Assembly: GCA_019614645.1 (NCBI GenBank)
Contig: JABWDB010000002.1
Span: forward strand, 25,099,501-25,163,500
DNA length: 64,000 nt
Source of the DNA: Stratiolaelaps scimitus
Lineage: Eukaryota > Arthropoda > Arachnida > Mesostigmata > Laelapidae
Direction: 5' to 3'
The position numbers were made by a program, and so were the translations under genes. This document shows, piece after piece, positions 1 to 10,912 of the stretch. Below the pieces are notes generated by a model that was not told the origin of the DNA, did no database searches, and saw only the letters and a list, made by a program, of their open reading frames with translations. Every line of letters begins with the position of its first letter. Positions within the stretch are counted from its first letter, which is position 1.

Positions 1-2502
1 AACACAAACTTCGCACGGCTCTTCTAACCAAATTTCACTTCTCCTGAGGGGCTGCCTATTGACATTTGCAAACTATTTTCGAAAGTTCTGAGTCTCCATG
101 TCCCTGGAAACATTCATGCAGAACCGTTCGTTGAAAGAGGATATATATCAGCTTCATCAGGATATTCTCCAGGGCTATGCATTGGGGACATTTATAAATC
201 GTCAACAAGTCTTCCTAATCGATCATAATCATTTCCCTAGCCGTATTGATGTACAACACAATATATTTATTTTCATTATCATCATCACTTTGTCTATTTC
301 ACCAACAGATGGTATGAATTATGAGTTATAACAGTGCAAAAACAGAAGATCTATATGACGATCCTACTGGTCAGGCTGAGGGGGGTGGGGGGTTGTGATC
401 CAGGTCAATGAATGTCCTGCTTGGCAGATGCTGATGAGATGGTACCTGGGGCACGCATCCCCACAGAATCTACATGCGCAGGCTGGGCCCAGATCGCAGA
501 AATTCTCAGACGTGCAGGCTAGGTGGTGAAAGCTGTGCACCGCGAATCTAAATATATTTATTTGATTACCACGTTACAATTAGCCATTCATACTTGAGCA
601 TACAGCATCTCGAATTCAAATATTCCCAAGTTGTGGACGATTCCCGAGACCCAACCTTCGACTCTCGGATACATCCTGAAGAAAAAGTCCTGCGATTGCC
701 CGACATCTCACCATCGCCCGTTGGGTATACAACCGGTGGCAGCATTGCCGTCATATATCCTTTGCTCCCGGTTGAAATGGCAGGAGCCAAATTTTGGCCT
801 AAATGGATAGTCTCCATCTAGTATACAGGCCCTTCTCTCCAAGCGGTGAGTTGATATAGATTCGCACGTATGTGAATTGAGTTCAGGCACGTTCAATTCA
901 CAGGCGTTCGCTAGAAAACCGTTGTTGGCGATTTGGCCAAACCCTACGCTTCTAAAACTCTCCATCTATGGTTCAGCCGTTTGTCAGTTATCTGTCACCA
1001 GCCTCGCCAGCCCTTCTGTCCAATGAAGTATTTTCGTTCTCGAAAACTCCGAGTTGACTGGTCATCCCGTGCTGTGCTTGTGGGGTGCGGGCCAATGCCA
1101 GTGAACCTTGCTCCATGGAGAACATCACCAGGATGACTTGGGCAGTAGAGTCGACCGATAGCAAAGTATAGCCTATGGTTGAGAGCCTGATCGTTTGGTT
1201 GGCCCCGCGTCCTCAGCACACATACACGCACACAGTGTCCATGGTGGTGTGGTCAGCCCTGAGAGACCTTTCGGGGGAGGTCGGGGGGGGGGCGAGGCGT
1301 ACCTCACTTGGTCTGCGCGATTGGTCGGTCACAGTGGTGGCCGGCGTAGAGTACTATTATACAACGAAGATGGGCATACATTGAAGGAGGGAGGGAATCT
1401 AAATGGGGCCGGCATGGCTATTCTGCTGAAGGTGCAGCTGCTTCGCTGCAATGCCGATTACCCTCGTGCTGGGAGCGGCTCTCAGCCGAAGCCAACCGGC
1501 TACTCGGTGATGCTGACTACCCTTATGTATACCGTTGGTTGTCCGAACATAACACACAACTGTCTGGACGAAAGTCAAAAGGGTGATCCAGTTTGGTCAA
1601 GGTCATATCCTATTCATCGTATATTTCACCGTCAGGCGAAACCGCCAAACTGATAACAATACATTATCAAGTAGTAGCTTAGATCTCGGATATCCATCGG
1701 ACATGCTGATGTTCTGGGCCCAGCTAGCTGCGTGCCGTGCCACTCTATGATGATAGCATGTTAAGCATAATGTAAAACTTTATCTTCGAATAGACAATCA
1801 AATACAGTTTGCGGAATGATATCAAAACAATGAAGGTGGAGCAGAGTTCATGAATGGGATATATAAACGTTGCAGCAGCTACAACTCCATTCTGTCGTCG
1901 CTGGTCGAATAGAGGCATCTGTGTCAATTTATCGATATATCAAGGTAAATACATGGACGGACAACGGTTGACGAGGAGAGTAATCATCAACATCATTGGC
2001 GGATCCAGCACAAGCAGCACCGCCCTCTCAATAATGAGTCCATATATTATATAATCGATTGATACCACCCGAATAATTTATCTGGAAAAAAAATACATCA
2101 AGCCTGAAGTGTCTGTCTTCACCAAAAACGCAACAACAACTACAACACCATAACATGTACCTAACCTAGTTTGTATTTGTATAGGTATTCAATTCGCATT
2201 TGATTATCATGGAAAAAAATTCTAGCTGGGGCTCTCTTTACTTGTACTTATTACCAACCGAAAAGGGGTATGGTTCGAATTACGATAACACATTTATACC
2301 GCGTTTAATTGACATATCATATAGCATCTGTTTCTATATAACTAAAGGGAAAACGCACATGTCAACATCTGATCATTGCCATCACCTCCATCGCCCCGAC
2401 CACGAGTCTTGTAATTTCGTATGTCGGAGTCTATCAGTGGCCCAACTATATTATGCCTCACATAAAGGTTGCGTCCGATGATTCGGAAGATATATAAATA
2501 AA
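1..2502. other. No gene recognised
   Basis: No frame here both begins with ATG and shows a recognisable domain. The longest open stretch, about 150 codons near 1195-1653 on the plus strand, starts at TTG and has no family resemblance. Positions 380-400 and 1265-1300 are G-rich. A 14-kb upstream intron or plain intergenic DNA are equally possible. Confidence 0.5.
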
Positions 2503-2563
2503 TACATTTTCCAGGCTGACTCACAGCCAACAAATGACGTCCACGGTACTGCTTCGGAATATA
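2503..2563 (-). repeat. SINE 3' end, copy 1
   Basis: On the minus strand this reads as the tail shared with the other SINE copies in this window: gcagtaccgtggacgt, then ggctgtgagtcagcc, then an A/T-rich end. The GGCTG...CAGCC pair forms a short stem. The sequence 5' of the tail (up to about 2720) is not clearly tRNA-like, so the element is either 5'-truncated or diverged there. Confidence 0.7.
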
Positions 2564-2911
2564 TATATATGCGATTTCCATCGAATGGCGAAAGCGTCGT
2601 CAGCCAATCGGTCGGCATATGCACCTGCGGGACAACCGCTTCAAATTAGCCAAGGTCGCCATTGTGAAAGCATTGAACGTCTGACCCGTCGAGTCCGGCC
2701 TTTGTGACCACCGGTGCTGAGTTGGCGCACGACCCTCAGGGGAGCCAGAGGGCTGCCTAGAGTGGCGTCATTATTGCAATTGCCATTGAAATAGTTCAAG
2801 CGACCTTGGGGTAAATACAGAGCGGATGAGGGTGGTTTCTCGACACGAACTTCGTAGATGTCTCATGGCTGGGCTTAAACCAGTGATTCCTAGCTTTGAA
2901 ATGCGGACTAA

Positions 2912-3063
2912 TCATTGTTTGCCCCTTTGCAAACAATGACTTATCCTCAAAGTGTAAGTGGACATTGTACGTAGACCGGTAGTGACAGTACGTTGCCAAT
3001 GGTTTAAAGTTCCATCTCGAGACACATCTCAATCTTGAGATGCTCAGGCGAGATACTGTCACT
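2912..3063. repeat. Cluster of nested short inverted repeats
   Basis: An 11-bp perfect inverted repeat, tcattgtttgc at 2912-2922 and gcaaacaatga at 2929-2939, has a 6-nt loop. Just downstream, agtgacagta (2981-2990) pairs with tactgtcact (3054-3063). That pair encloses a further perfect 7-bp stem, catctca/tgagatg, at 3025-3042 with a 4-nt loop. This could be a degenerate foldback element or chance. No coding function is evident. Confidence 0.5.
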
Positions 3064-3740
3064 GAATGTGTCACTCATAAATGTTAAGCTTCCGCGATCA
3101 CTCATTTGTCATAAAGGCCTTCTAAATATACCAGTCGAACGGCGTTTTCTTAGTAAAATATAAACAAAGGAAGCTATATCAGTCGTATTGTAACGATATA
3201 AGCAAATACCGGAAATACATTTCGTGCTCGAAATGAGGTAGACGGTCTAGAAAGTCGAGAAATGGTCTACCTAAGTCCAAATAGGTAGAAAAATTTACCC
3301 GAATAGTGAAAAAACACACTCGCTGAACGTTCTTGTATAATATTAGAAGTCAGGTATAAATCCAATACAAGAAAACATCCCTCGCGTTATTTCGAATAAT
3401 GCTATGATTTCGCAGCAAAACGAAATGTTTGAGAGTCTGAATGCACTCAGATAATTCTACACGTTGATGTTGAACTAATTCTTATACATTTGAATTGAAT
3501 AATAGCATAAGACGTCGTTGATAGGAAAATAAACGCACCCATATCTATATTTGATATCATCAACGTCGTTCGTTGTGTACAGAGCATTCAACCATACCGA
3601 CGGTAGTGTCGCCTTCACAATAGTACGGCCCAACATTTCTAACGAATCTTCCTCGGTATTGGCGCGTGTCGCTGCATAACTCACCTACAACAGGAAAAAG
3701 AGAGGAAAGTCCATTAGTTAGTAATAGTGTAGTGACACAA

Positions 3741-3808
3741 TGCCGAAAGCAGTTGTGCCGTGGGCGTAAAATGTGGGCTGTGGGTCAGCCCGGAAAATTT
3801 ATTTTATA
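3741..3808 (+). repeat. SINE 3' end, copy 2
   Basis: Tail of the shared SINE family: tgccgaaagcagttgtgccg at the start, then gggctgtgggtcagccc, then ggaaaatttattttat. In this copy the stem is GGGCTG/CAGCCC. No tRNA-like head is visible upstream. Confidence 0.75.
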
Positions 3809-3855
3809 GTTCTACATAAATGTATTACTCTGTGACACGTACATTGTTACATTTG

Positions 3856-3924
3856 CATATATATATATATATATATATATTATAATATATATATATATAT
3901 AATATATAATATATATATATATAA
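3856..3924. repeat. AT/TA microsatellite
   Basis: About 69 bp of nearly pure alternating AT, broken by single-base slips (ataat). It lies about 50 bp after the SINE tail at 3741-3808, so it may have grown from that element's A/T-rich end. Confidence 0.9.
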
Positions 3925-4508
3925 GCAAGCATTCTTATATTAGTACTAATGCTTGATATTATACGTGGAAATAAAATTTCTGAATAGAATAATTGTTATG
4001 TGCCTCACTTGACTAAAGAAAAAAACATACGTACTTGATTGATTAATTGATTTCTTCAATATCAATCAGCAAAGTCGTACAAAGGTATAAATAAGGGATA
4101 GAGGATACAAAAAACGAATTAAATTATAACCCAACGAGACGAGGTATGCCTTGTATTCTGTACCCTTCATAATAGCAATTATACATACACATGCCAGAGC
4201 ATACTTTGGCAATTATTCTTAACACATCGAAGTCAAGGAAGATACCGTCTTCTCACAAATTCCTAGACTTGGAAAGCCAACTTGATAAGGGCGAAGGCAA
4301 GGGAATTTTCGAAAATTAATTAGCTGTTAGAATATTCTGATGCTTTATGAAAGAACTGCCTCGACATGCCTCAAATAATTCTCGGCTCGCATTGTCGGCA
4401 ATCAACGACAACAACTATCCTGTGTATGTCATTGATCGGCAGGGATCCAATCAGGAAGGCATATGCAAATATGTGTGAAATATTATTTTTCATCTAAACG
4501 ACCACTAG

Positions 4509-4560
4509 TGTACACAAGGACAGTTGTATATATATATATAAATAACTGGTCTTGTGTACA
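4509..4560. repeat. Foldback repeat with AT centre
   Basis: Left arm tgtacacaaggacagtt (4509-4525) and right arm aactggtcttgtgtaca (4544-4560) are inverted copies with two adjacent mismatches in 17 bp. They enclose an 18-nt AT-rich loop. A second AT run follows at 4568-4590. This is comparable in design to the larger palindrome at 55863-55926. Confidence 0.8.
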
Positions 4561-5428
4561 TTAATCGGTATATATATATATATATATATAATGGTTGCCG
4601 GCAATTTTCAGCGTGCAACTTCCCAGTGGGAAGCTCGCTATCGAACAGATCGCAAACAATACAGGGATACGAATAGAGCGCGAATGGATCGCATTAAGGC
4701 TGAGTCGCTGCTTAAGAGAAAATGACTTTGAAGAGACAAGCATTCATTAAGAACGATTCGATTATCAAGAGACGCCGGCGAAACACAAGCCGTCACAGTC
4801 GCAGCAGCATTATACAGATCACAGCTGTACTGGGCGGATTGCAAAGCGGTGATGGCCACGGCCATAGCCACAACCTGCCTGGTGAAGGAGCCGGAGGTCG
4901 CGGCCGGCAACTGCGCTACTTGAAGCAACCGAATCGGACACAGTGGCGGCAGCGAAGGCGCCAGACGTAATCGATTGAAGTTCGCTTAGTTTCGATGCCA
5001 CGGATGTGGCTACGAGATTGATAATGCCGACACCCAAACTCAATGATGCTCGAGGAGACTCGAATAGAGGCTTTGGATTGTATTTGGAAATGTGCCACTA
5101 AATTAGTTGGTACTCCGCAATCTGGTGATTTAACGACAATTTGCGGAGTCGAGTTAAACCGCCGCCGCTGCCGTCGTCCGAACCTCTCCCCCTCCCAATC
5201 CTTCGTCGAGCGCGTCCGAAGCAAAGTCATTTCGAACAGTAGAACAGTAGATGGTGATACAAGCAGATGGTGGTTTATATCCGCCGAAATAACTGCGGAG
5301 GCGACGGTTGGCCGGGAGTGGAGAATCTGTACGCGTGTGGGCGCGCTCTTGTGTTCCTGTATATATGTGGCAGGTGGATCCGGTGATCGGGACAAGGCAA
5401 CAAGAACGCCGTCTGCAGGTACACATAC

Positions 5429-5450
5429 TCTCGCTCTCTCTCTCTCTCAC
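5429..5450. repeat. CT microsatellite
   Basis: Polypyrimidine run of CT units with one CG interruption, inside the GC-rich block. A G/C-flanked CT tract near a putative 5' exon could be promoter-associated, but nothing proves this. Confidence 0.8.
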
Positions 5451-5545
5451 GCGAAGACACGCACAACTATATGAGCTAATCAACAAGAACGGCTGAGGCG
5501 CCCATCGGCTGATGGCTATGGCGCGAGCATCACGGAGCCTCCGCT

Positions 5546-7236
5546 ATGGCTGCAAAAGATCGCCCTAGATCCAATATCTCGCATGCTTGTCTACCACTCC
5601 GAATTGCATATGACAGTTATGACGGGAGTGTGCACGCGTTAACTGCGTCGCCTTTGCCAAGTATTGAAAAAGCACAAGAAGTAACCCAACCAAGACGGTA
5701 AGTGTAACAGGTTATGCTAATGTCGGCCACGACACACGGATACACCTATCAGGAAATGAGAACCTAGTGCCGTATTCGAAGGGACCTCCGTCGTTCGGCG
5801 TTCGACGAGCACGTTACATCAATATTATGAGCCTGTTTCTCCGCACGTATCATATTTTCTGAATAATTGCAAGTGATGCATACAGAAATTAATTCATGCA
5901 CCCATATAAAGTATAGATAGATAATACAACGGGAAAAATAGTCCTTACAGAGAGCTATACTAGTGTATTAGGGCTGACTCTCAGCCAACGTTTAACGTCC
6001 ACGCTATACATTGCTCTTGCATTTCTTCGTCAGACGGATCCCCAAAATGCAAATGTGCAACGGTGGACATCGAACCCGTTCGCCCAACTGTGTCCTCCGA
6101 TGACATGAGGCATACGAATCCACCACGCTATCGGGCTCAATAAGATGAGCTCTACCGTGACATTGCCTTTATACTTGTGATGGCGCTGCAACAAACGGAC
6201 AGGATCCGGACGTTACCGGACAGATCCTGAAGCAAGAGGAAGTGCTTCTCCAAATCGAGACTCTAAACCATGTCACCTCTCTGACACGTAAGAAGAAAAA
6301 TTTAGATCCTACGCGTCGGAAATGACATAGGTATTGAGCCAACCAAGAGAGCTGGATTATTAGCCCGAATGTGGTCGGACGGACCCCGCCGCCACGGACG
6401 GATGCGCCTCGTTGCAACATTGCACAACAATACCCATTGGTCATTTTCCTCTTGGACGAGAAGGGACAAACCGTTGCATGTTTCAGTTCCTTTAGTTACT
6501 ATGACCTAATAAATTTTCCGGGCTGATTCACAGCCAGCATCTAACGCTCACGCTACAACTACCTTCGGCATAAGGCTTCATAAGACAGCCAACCCCTTTA
6601 AACTCAAACGTGCAACGATGTGGATCGAACACGCGCACCCACCAACGTATCTCATCCGATTGCAAGGAGCACACGTGGGCACTACGCCACCGGTCTCGAG
6701 TTACTAAGATCTAACGACAAAGTTACCACTAGCATTTGAAATCGTAAAGTTTTTCATTTCGTATTTCTGTCTGCGTGAGCACAACATATATATATATATA
6801 TATATATATGATTGCTTGAATGCATATGTTGTTGTGTGTGTATGGTTTTGTCCATCTATAGCAAGAATTTACATAGATGCACACAATTGCTTCTGTAAGC
6901 TTCCTCATTTCATTTGATGTCAATACATTCTATTCCAGGAGCTCTGGTTCAGTCGCACATGGTCTTCCCTCGAGCCGAGCTAAGAACGACAGTAAAACTC
7001 AGACAGCCAAAGACCACGATCGTTCGCGGCGATGGCAACAGCAGCGGCCGCAGCAGTCAACGAATGCGTTGACGGTCGCTAGAGTCGGTCAGCCGTTCAA
7101 CCCCAGACTCCCTAACGGCAGGCACTGCAGGCCACCGGGAACCATTCTTTATGGCCACGCTTGCCTCCAATGCGAACACAAGAGAGGGCGCGAGATAGAG
7201 AGAGACGGAGGAGAAATGGAGCCACAGGGCCGATGA
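5546..7236 (+). CDS. Possible two-exon gene, unknown protein (about 149 aa)
   Basis: I do not recognise the product. Exon 1 (5546-5697) starts at ATG in a good context (G at -3, G at +4), with an in-frame TGA about 30 bp upstream. It runs 50 codons and stops at a perfect donor, gtaagt, in phase 2. Exon 2 (6939-7236) follows an acceptor, attctattccag, and is open in the matching frame for 98 codons to TGA. The intron carries two SINE copies and an AT run. The predicted protein begins MAAKDRPRSN. Its second half is rich in Arg, Gln and Asn, and its last residues are encoded by a GA-rich stretch, which is unusual for conserved coding DNA. The splice and phase agreement is seen in the sequence; that the gene is real is inference. 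It could instead be 5' UTR of a larger gene. Confidence 0.3.
5965..6145 (-). repeat. Full-length tRNA-derived SINE, copy 3
   Basis: Read on the minus strand, the element starts near gagcccgatagcgtggtgg. Its RNA polymerase III A box (tagcgtggtgg, 6120-6130) and B box (ggttcgatgtcc, 6065-6076) are about 45 bp apart. It ends with the family tail agcgtggacgttaaacg and ggctgagagtcagccc. It lies inside the intron of the candidate gene at 5546-7236. Confidence 0.85.
6508..6700 (-). repeat. Full-length tRNA-derived SINE, copy 4
   Basis: This has the same orientation and layout as the copy at 5965-6145. The A box is tggcgtagtgc (6679-6689) and the B box contains gttcgatcca (6621-6630). The tail is gcgttagatgctggctg, then cagcccggaaaatttatt. 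The heads of copies 3, 4 and 12 share the pattern gag-ccgg-t-gcgtagtg, which defines one family. Confidence 0.85.
6786..6809. repeat. AT microsatellite
   Basis: About 12 uninterrupted AT units. It is flanked by acaacatat on the left and atatgttgt a short way to the right, so a weak hairpin with an AT loop is possible. Confidence 0.85.
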
Positions 7237-7579
7237 AGAGAGAGGTCGAGTTCTTTCAAGAGAATCGATCAAGCGACAAGAAGTTCCCGTCCTCTTCTAT
7301 TCTCTACTACTGACTGACTTCTCTATGGCAAGTACGTACTACTGGTTCTTCTGTTATGCCTCCATGGCATGGCTCGGCTGGGCTCGGTCCGGCCGGCCCC
7401 GATGGCTAGTCGTTCCTATGGCGGTGTCCAATAGTTCGTTTCCGTGGCAACACCATACAACGTATGCTATTCTCCGGCTGGCTGGCAGATGATAGTAGTC
7501 AGAAGCACTGTGTGCACCGAAAGGATACAGAAACGGATGAGCGAGACGAGTGCCAGTAAGTGCCACACTGTGTAAGTGT

Positions 7580-7612
7580 ATCTCTCTCTCTCTCCCCCTC
7601 TCTCTCTCTCTC
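7580..7612. repeat. CT polypyrimidine tract
   Basis: CT repeats interrupted by a short C run, in the GC-rich block. On the minus strand it is a GA tract. Confidence 0.85.
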
Positions 7613-7726
7613 GGTTGAAAGGCAGATCAGGTCGGCACCCAGCCGGTGAACAAATGATGAAACGAACCCACCGTGCAAAACGACGAAGTCACACAACACA
7701 GTCCAGCGACTGCAAACGTTCAGCGT

Positions 7727-8068
7727 TCAAAGAGGATCGAGACCCCGATGGCGTTGGCGCTGCCGACGACAGACGACGACAATCGCCGGGAACGAGACAC
7801 TCTCCTCGTGAGCGCCACTCCGTTCGTCGTTCGATTGAGAGCTGCTCCAATTTCGTCCCCCGCCCCCGCTGCTCTCATACCCATACATAGACTTCACCAC
7901 AAGCGGCTGGCCCGTGATCACCTCCTTGCACCCTTCGATGGGCTCGGCTCTGTCCCCAAGGCTTAACAATGTTCTTTTCGCTATTCGGCTTGCAAGTTGG
8001 CTGTAGCGAGGTGCCACAAATAAAAAAACCAATAGCACGAACATCGCTGGACATCCATTCAAATGCAT
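7727..8068 (-). CDS. Possible secreted peptide precursor, first exon
   Basis: A minus-strand frame begins at ATG (8068). Its residues 1-23 look like a signal peptide: MHLNGCPAM followed by the hydrophobic run FVLLVFLFVAP, with likely cleavage after RYS. A Lys-Arg pair at residues 31-32 (RIAKR) would suit prohormone processing, followed by TLLSLGDRAEPIEGC. The frame stays open for 113 codons, but its last part is Gly/Ser- and then Arg/Gln-rich. A splice donor such as ggag|gtgatc (after residue 49), or one slightly further on, may therefore end the coding part earlier. No downstream exon is identified. Family and function are unknown; a chance hydrophobic frame cannot be excluded. Confidence 0.3.
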   Translation of the reverse strand: MHLNGCPAMFVLLVFLFVAPRYSQLASRIAKRTLLSLGDRAEPIEGCKEVITGQPLVVKSMYGYESSGGGGRNWSSSQSNDERSGAHEESVSFPAIVVVCRRQRQRHRGLDPL

Positions 8069-10865
8069 ATTGCCTGTATCGGTTCACAACATCGAACTTG
8101 ACCTTGGGTAAAGGGTAAAAATGATCTGATAAACGCCACTCGACTCAACAGAATAAAATGCTCGTTTTGTTCAGCGAAAATCACATATTTATTCTATTTA
8201 CGATTATCTTCCAGGTATCATTGGGAATAAAACGCCAAGACGTTTATATGTGGTCCGTTTGTATAGACCGCCATGTCAGATTAACAATTTGCGTTACACT
8301 CAGTTCTCTGTCCGTACAAACCTGAACTTTTATTCGTTTGCCATATTGCAATAGGCGGTGACAGATTCATACTCTGGACTTGGGACTACAATTACTGGTG
8401 GCCAAAAATAAAAGGTCACAAGTAGTCGCACGATTCGCCCCATTATTTTACTTAATTACATCGGGCAGCGTAGATCAAATGACGATTATACCTACATTGA
8501 TGATGTCGACGACTGCAATAATACTATTATAAAACCGAGGACAGAATGTAAAGGACTCGACCGCGAGTTTGTGTATACGGTAGACTCAATAGGAGGATTA
8601 TGACGTGAATCTGAATTAGCGTTATCTCTCCGTTAATATGGCCATAGAATCTGCAGGTTCATTTCAAAGCAAGACCGAGGAACATCTCCGTAATCGATAA
8701 TGTCGATTCCAAATAATTTAGAAACAGTCTATATTTAATCGATTTATTGTACAGCGGCAACGTTTCCACAATGCTATCAATATTTGCGTCGAATATTAAG
8801 TCTCACACACACATACACACACCAAATTAGAACAATTCAGCAAACTGAACCCTTTCAATGGGGTTTGCAAATATAGCCGATGATCATCACCCGTCCCCCA
8901 GAGTAAAAGTTATTCGCACAGTGCCACGTACCTCGCCATGTCGAAATCTTATAATTTTGCAATCTATACACTATTCCTCAAATAATTCATGTTCCAAGAT
9001 CGTCTGTGTGGCGTCACTCGTGTTGGCTCTTCGAGCTATCCCACCTTGGACAGAAAATTACCTGAATCAGATGAGCCTCTTGATTGACATTTTCTAATTT
9101 TCTAGGCTGGGTAGGATATCATTTGTTTTTCTTTATTTCTCACCATAAACGTTACTATTGAGCTTCACGTCGATATTTTCAATTAAATCTACTTTGAATT
9201 GAGAAACAACTAACGTCAAGTGGAATTTACATGTAAGCTGTGTGTAGTGTATAATTATATTAGTGTAAATTTATCGCACACGAGTATCTACGCGAGGCTA
9301 GCTACCGTTAAATGTACCGCCATACCAAGCCACGCTGTGACGGTAAATTTAGTTAAAAAGCCAACAACAATAAGAAAAACGAACTCCACTGCCAGAGCAG
9401 CTTCTGGGATACGGTCTTTCTCAACATATTGCATTCAGGCTGTATTATAGTTTCATTAACTTCAACCCATTTCACCGCAACCGGCTAAAAGACACTCTCA
9501 TTAAATCCGAGTACATTAAGGTCACCAGTAGCATCATCATCATCATGCGAAGGTTAGGTGAGGTTCAGGTGTGTTGAGTAATTTCGCAACGTTACACCTT
9601 GATAATGATGACGAAGGTGATGAGGATCGCGATAATGATCACGACGCCTATCTAATCGTATACATCCATCCATCGTAATTGTGGAGGCAGTGAGAACGTG
9701 CATAGGCGAGCTCTCAGCTTCATTAGCTGCTACTACTACTACTAATACTGGATCTTCTCTGTCCCGGCCGTCTAATCATCATTTCAACTCGGATTGTAAA
9801 TCGCGCCAGAGGCTGTTGCAACGCAACAGATGCGCGCTCGACGTCATGACCCAACTCGGAACTGTGAAGTCGACTGAATGGAGTGAAATTCGAGCAAAAG
9901 TTCTAAATTTCACTCACGGTGACCGATATCATATGTTATTCAATGTACGATTAATTGTGAAGTGTGCACCCTGATGATATATTGTTGTGGCGCTATAATA
10001 TAACACATCACTATATACAATTTAATGTAGAATACAAAACGGCTCGATGTACTTATTTATATAGATCTTGCTTTATCTTTCTCTTACTGATTCTCCCAGA
10101 GGCGAGTCAAAGCACCCACAAATAGGGTGAAAACATTTCATGTCTTAATAGGTGCGCGCCATGTATTCTCCAACTTGTAGCTTTGGGTAACGACGCCTCT
10201 ATAGCTCAATAAGGTCACGCCACTCTTGTATGTGACCATGTCCAGTGATGAGGCATGTGCAATATATATTACCACTTGTTACCTTGATGAGAGACGATGC
10301 TGATGTTCGATTTTTTTTATCAGGTAAACCCTAGAGGGCATCAAGGATCGGTACATGCTGAAGAAGCGATGGGTTTGGCAATTACCTGCCACCTTTACAA
10401 CGAGTACAACCGCTAATCTAACACGGTAGCCACGTGTCTCGGCGGTTCACATGTTAAAAAAGGGCCAGCACGAGATCGGCTGCAAGGAAATGATAGAGGG
10501 AGCGTGACGCCTCCATACATGATTAAGTGTCAGGAGCCTCAGAATGTTAATTGCATTATAGCTCAAAACCACATGCATAATATGAAGATGGTTCGCTTCA
10601 TCTGACTTCTCCTGCAGTTGCAATCTCCATCTCGTTCGAGTCAAGCGATACGAGTCCATTGCAGTTATTCGTCTGGATACGCATCATCCCCATTATATTG
10701 GCTAAGCTTTTTACATTTACAACGAACTCTCGGGGAGTTCGCCAAATGCATATTGAGATAGGGCATTTGAATACGAAAATAAAATTCACTTAAATGCTAC
10801 TCCGATGGTATATCAAAATATAGTCTGCCCGTATCATTAATATACCACTAAGATGACTTCACCGT

Positions 10866-10912
10866 GTACCGTGGAGGTTCAATGTTGGTTGAGAGTCAGA
10901 CCGGAAACCTTA
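10866..10912 (+). repeat. SINE 3' end, copy 5
   Basis: Reads taccgtggaggttcaatg, then ggttgagagtcagacc, then ggaaacct. It is diverged from the family consensus, with one mismatched pair in the tail stem. No head is visible. Confidence 0.65.

Larger units (their letters stand above)
4600..8000. other. GC-richer block, possible promoter/first-exon region
   Basis: Compared with the flanks, this stretch is richer in C and G and carries more CpG, especially 4780-5540 and 6950-7960. Several frames on both strands stay open, as expected when stop codons are diluted by GC. One is a 143-codon ATG frame at 5043-5474 (+), which has no recognisable domain and is matched by an equally long minus-strand frame without ATG. 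Such blocks in an AT-rich animal genome often mark promoters and 5' exons. Individual candidates are listed separately. Confidence 0.5.

Noticed and set aside
1195..1653. 152-codon plus-strand frame
   Set aside because: Starts at TTG, is driven partly by G-rich sequence and has no domain.
4638..5043. Ala-rich minus-strand frames joined by a possible frameshift
   Set aside because: Composition is suggestive, but no family is recognised and both frames lie in GC-rich DNA open on the other strand too.
4916..5395. 159-codon minus-strand frame
   Set aside because: Starts at TTG and overlaps an equally open plus-strand frame in GC-rich DNA; coding strand cannot be decided.
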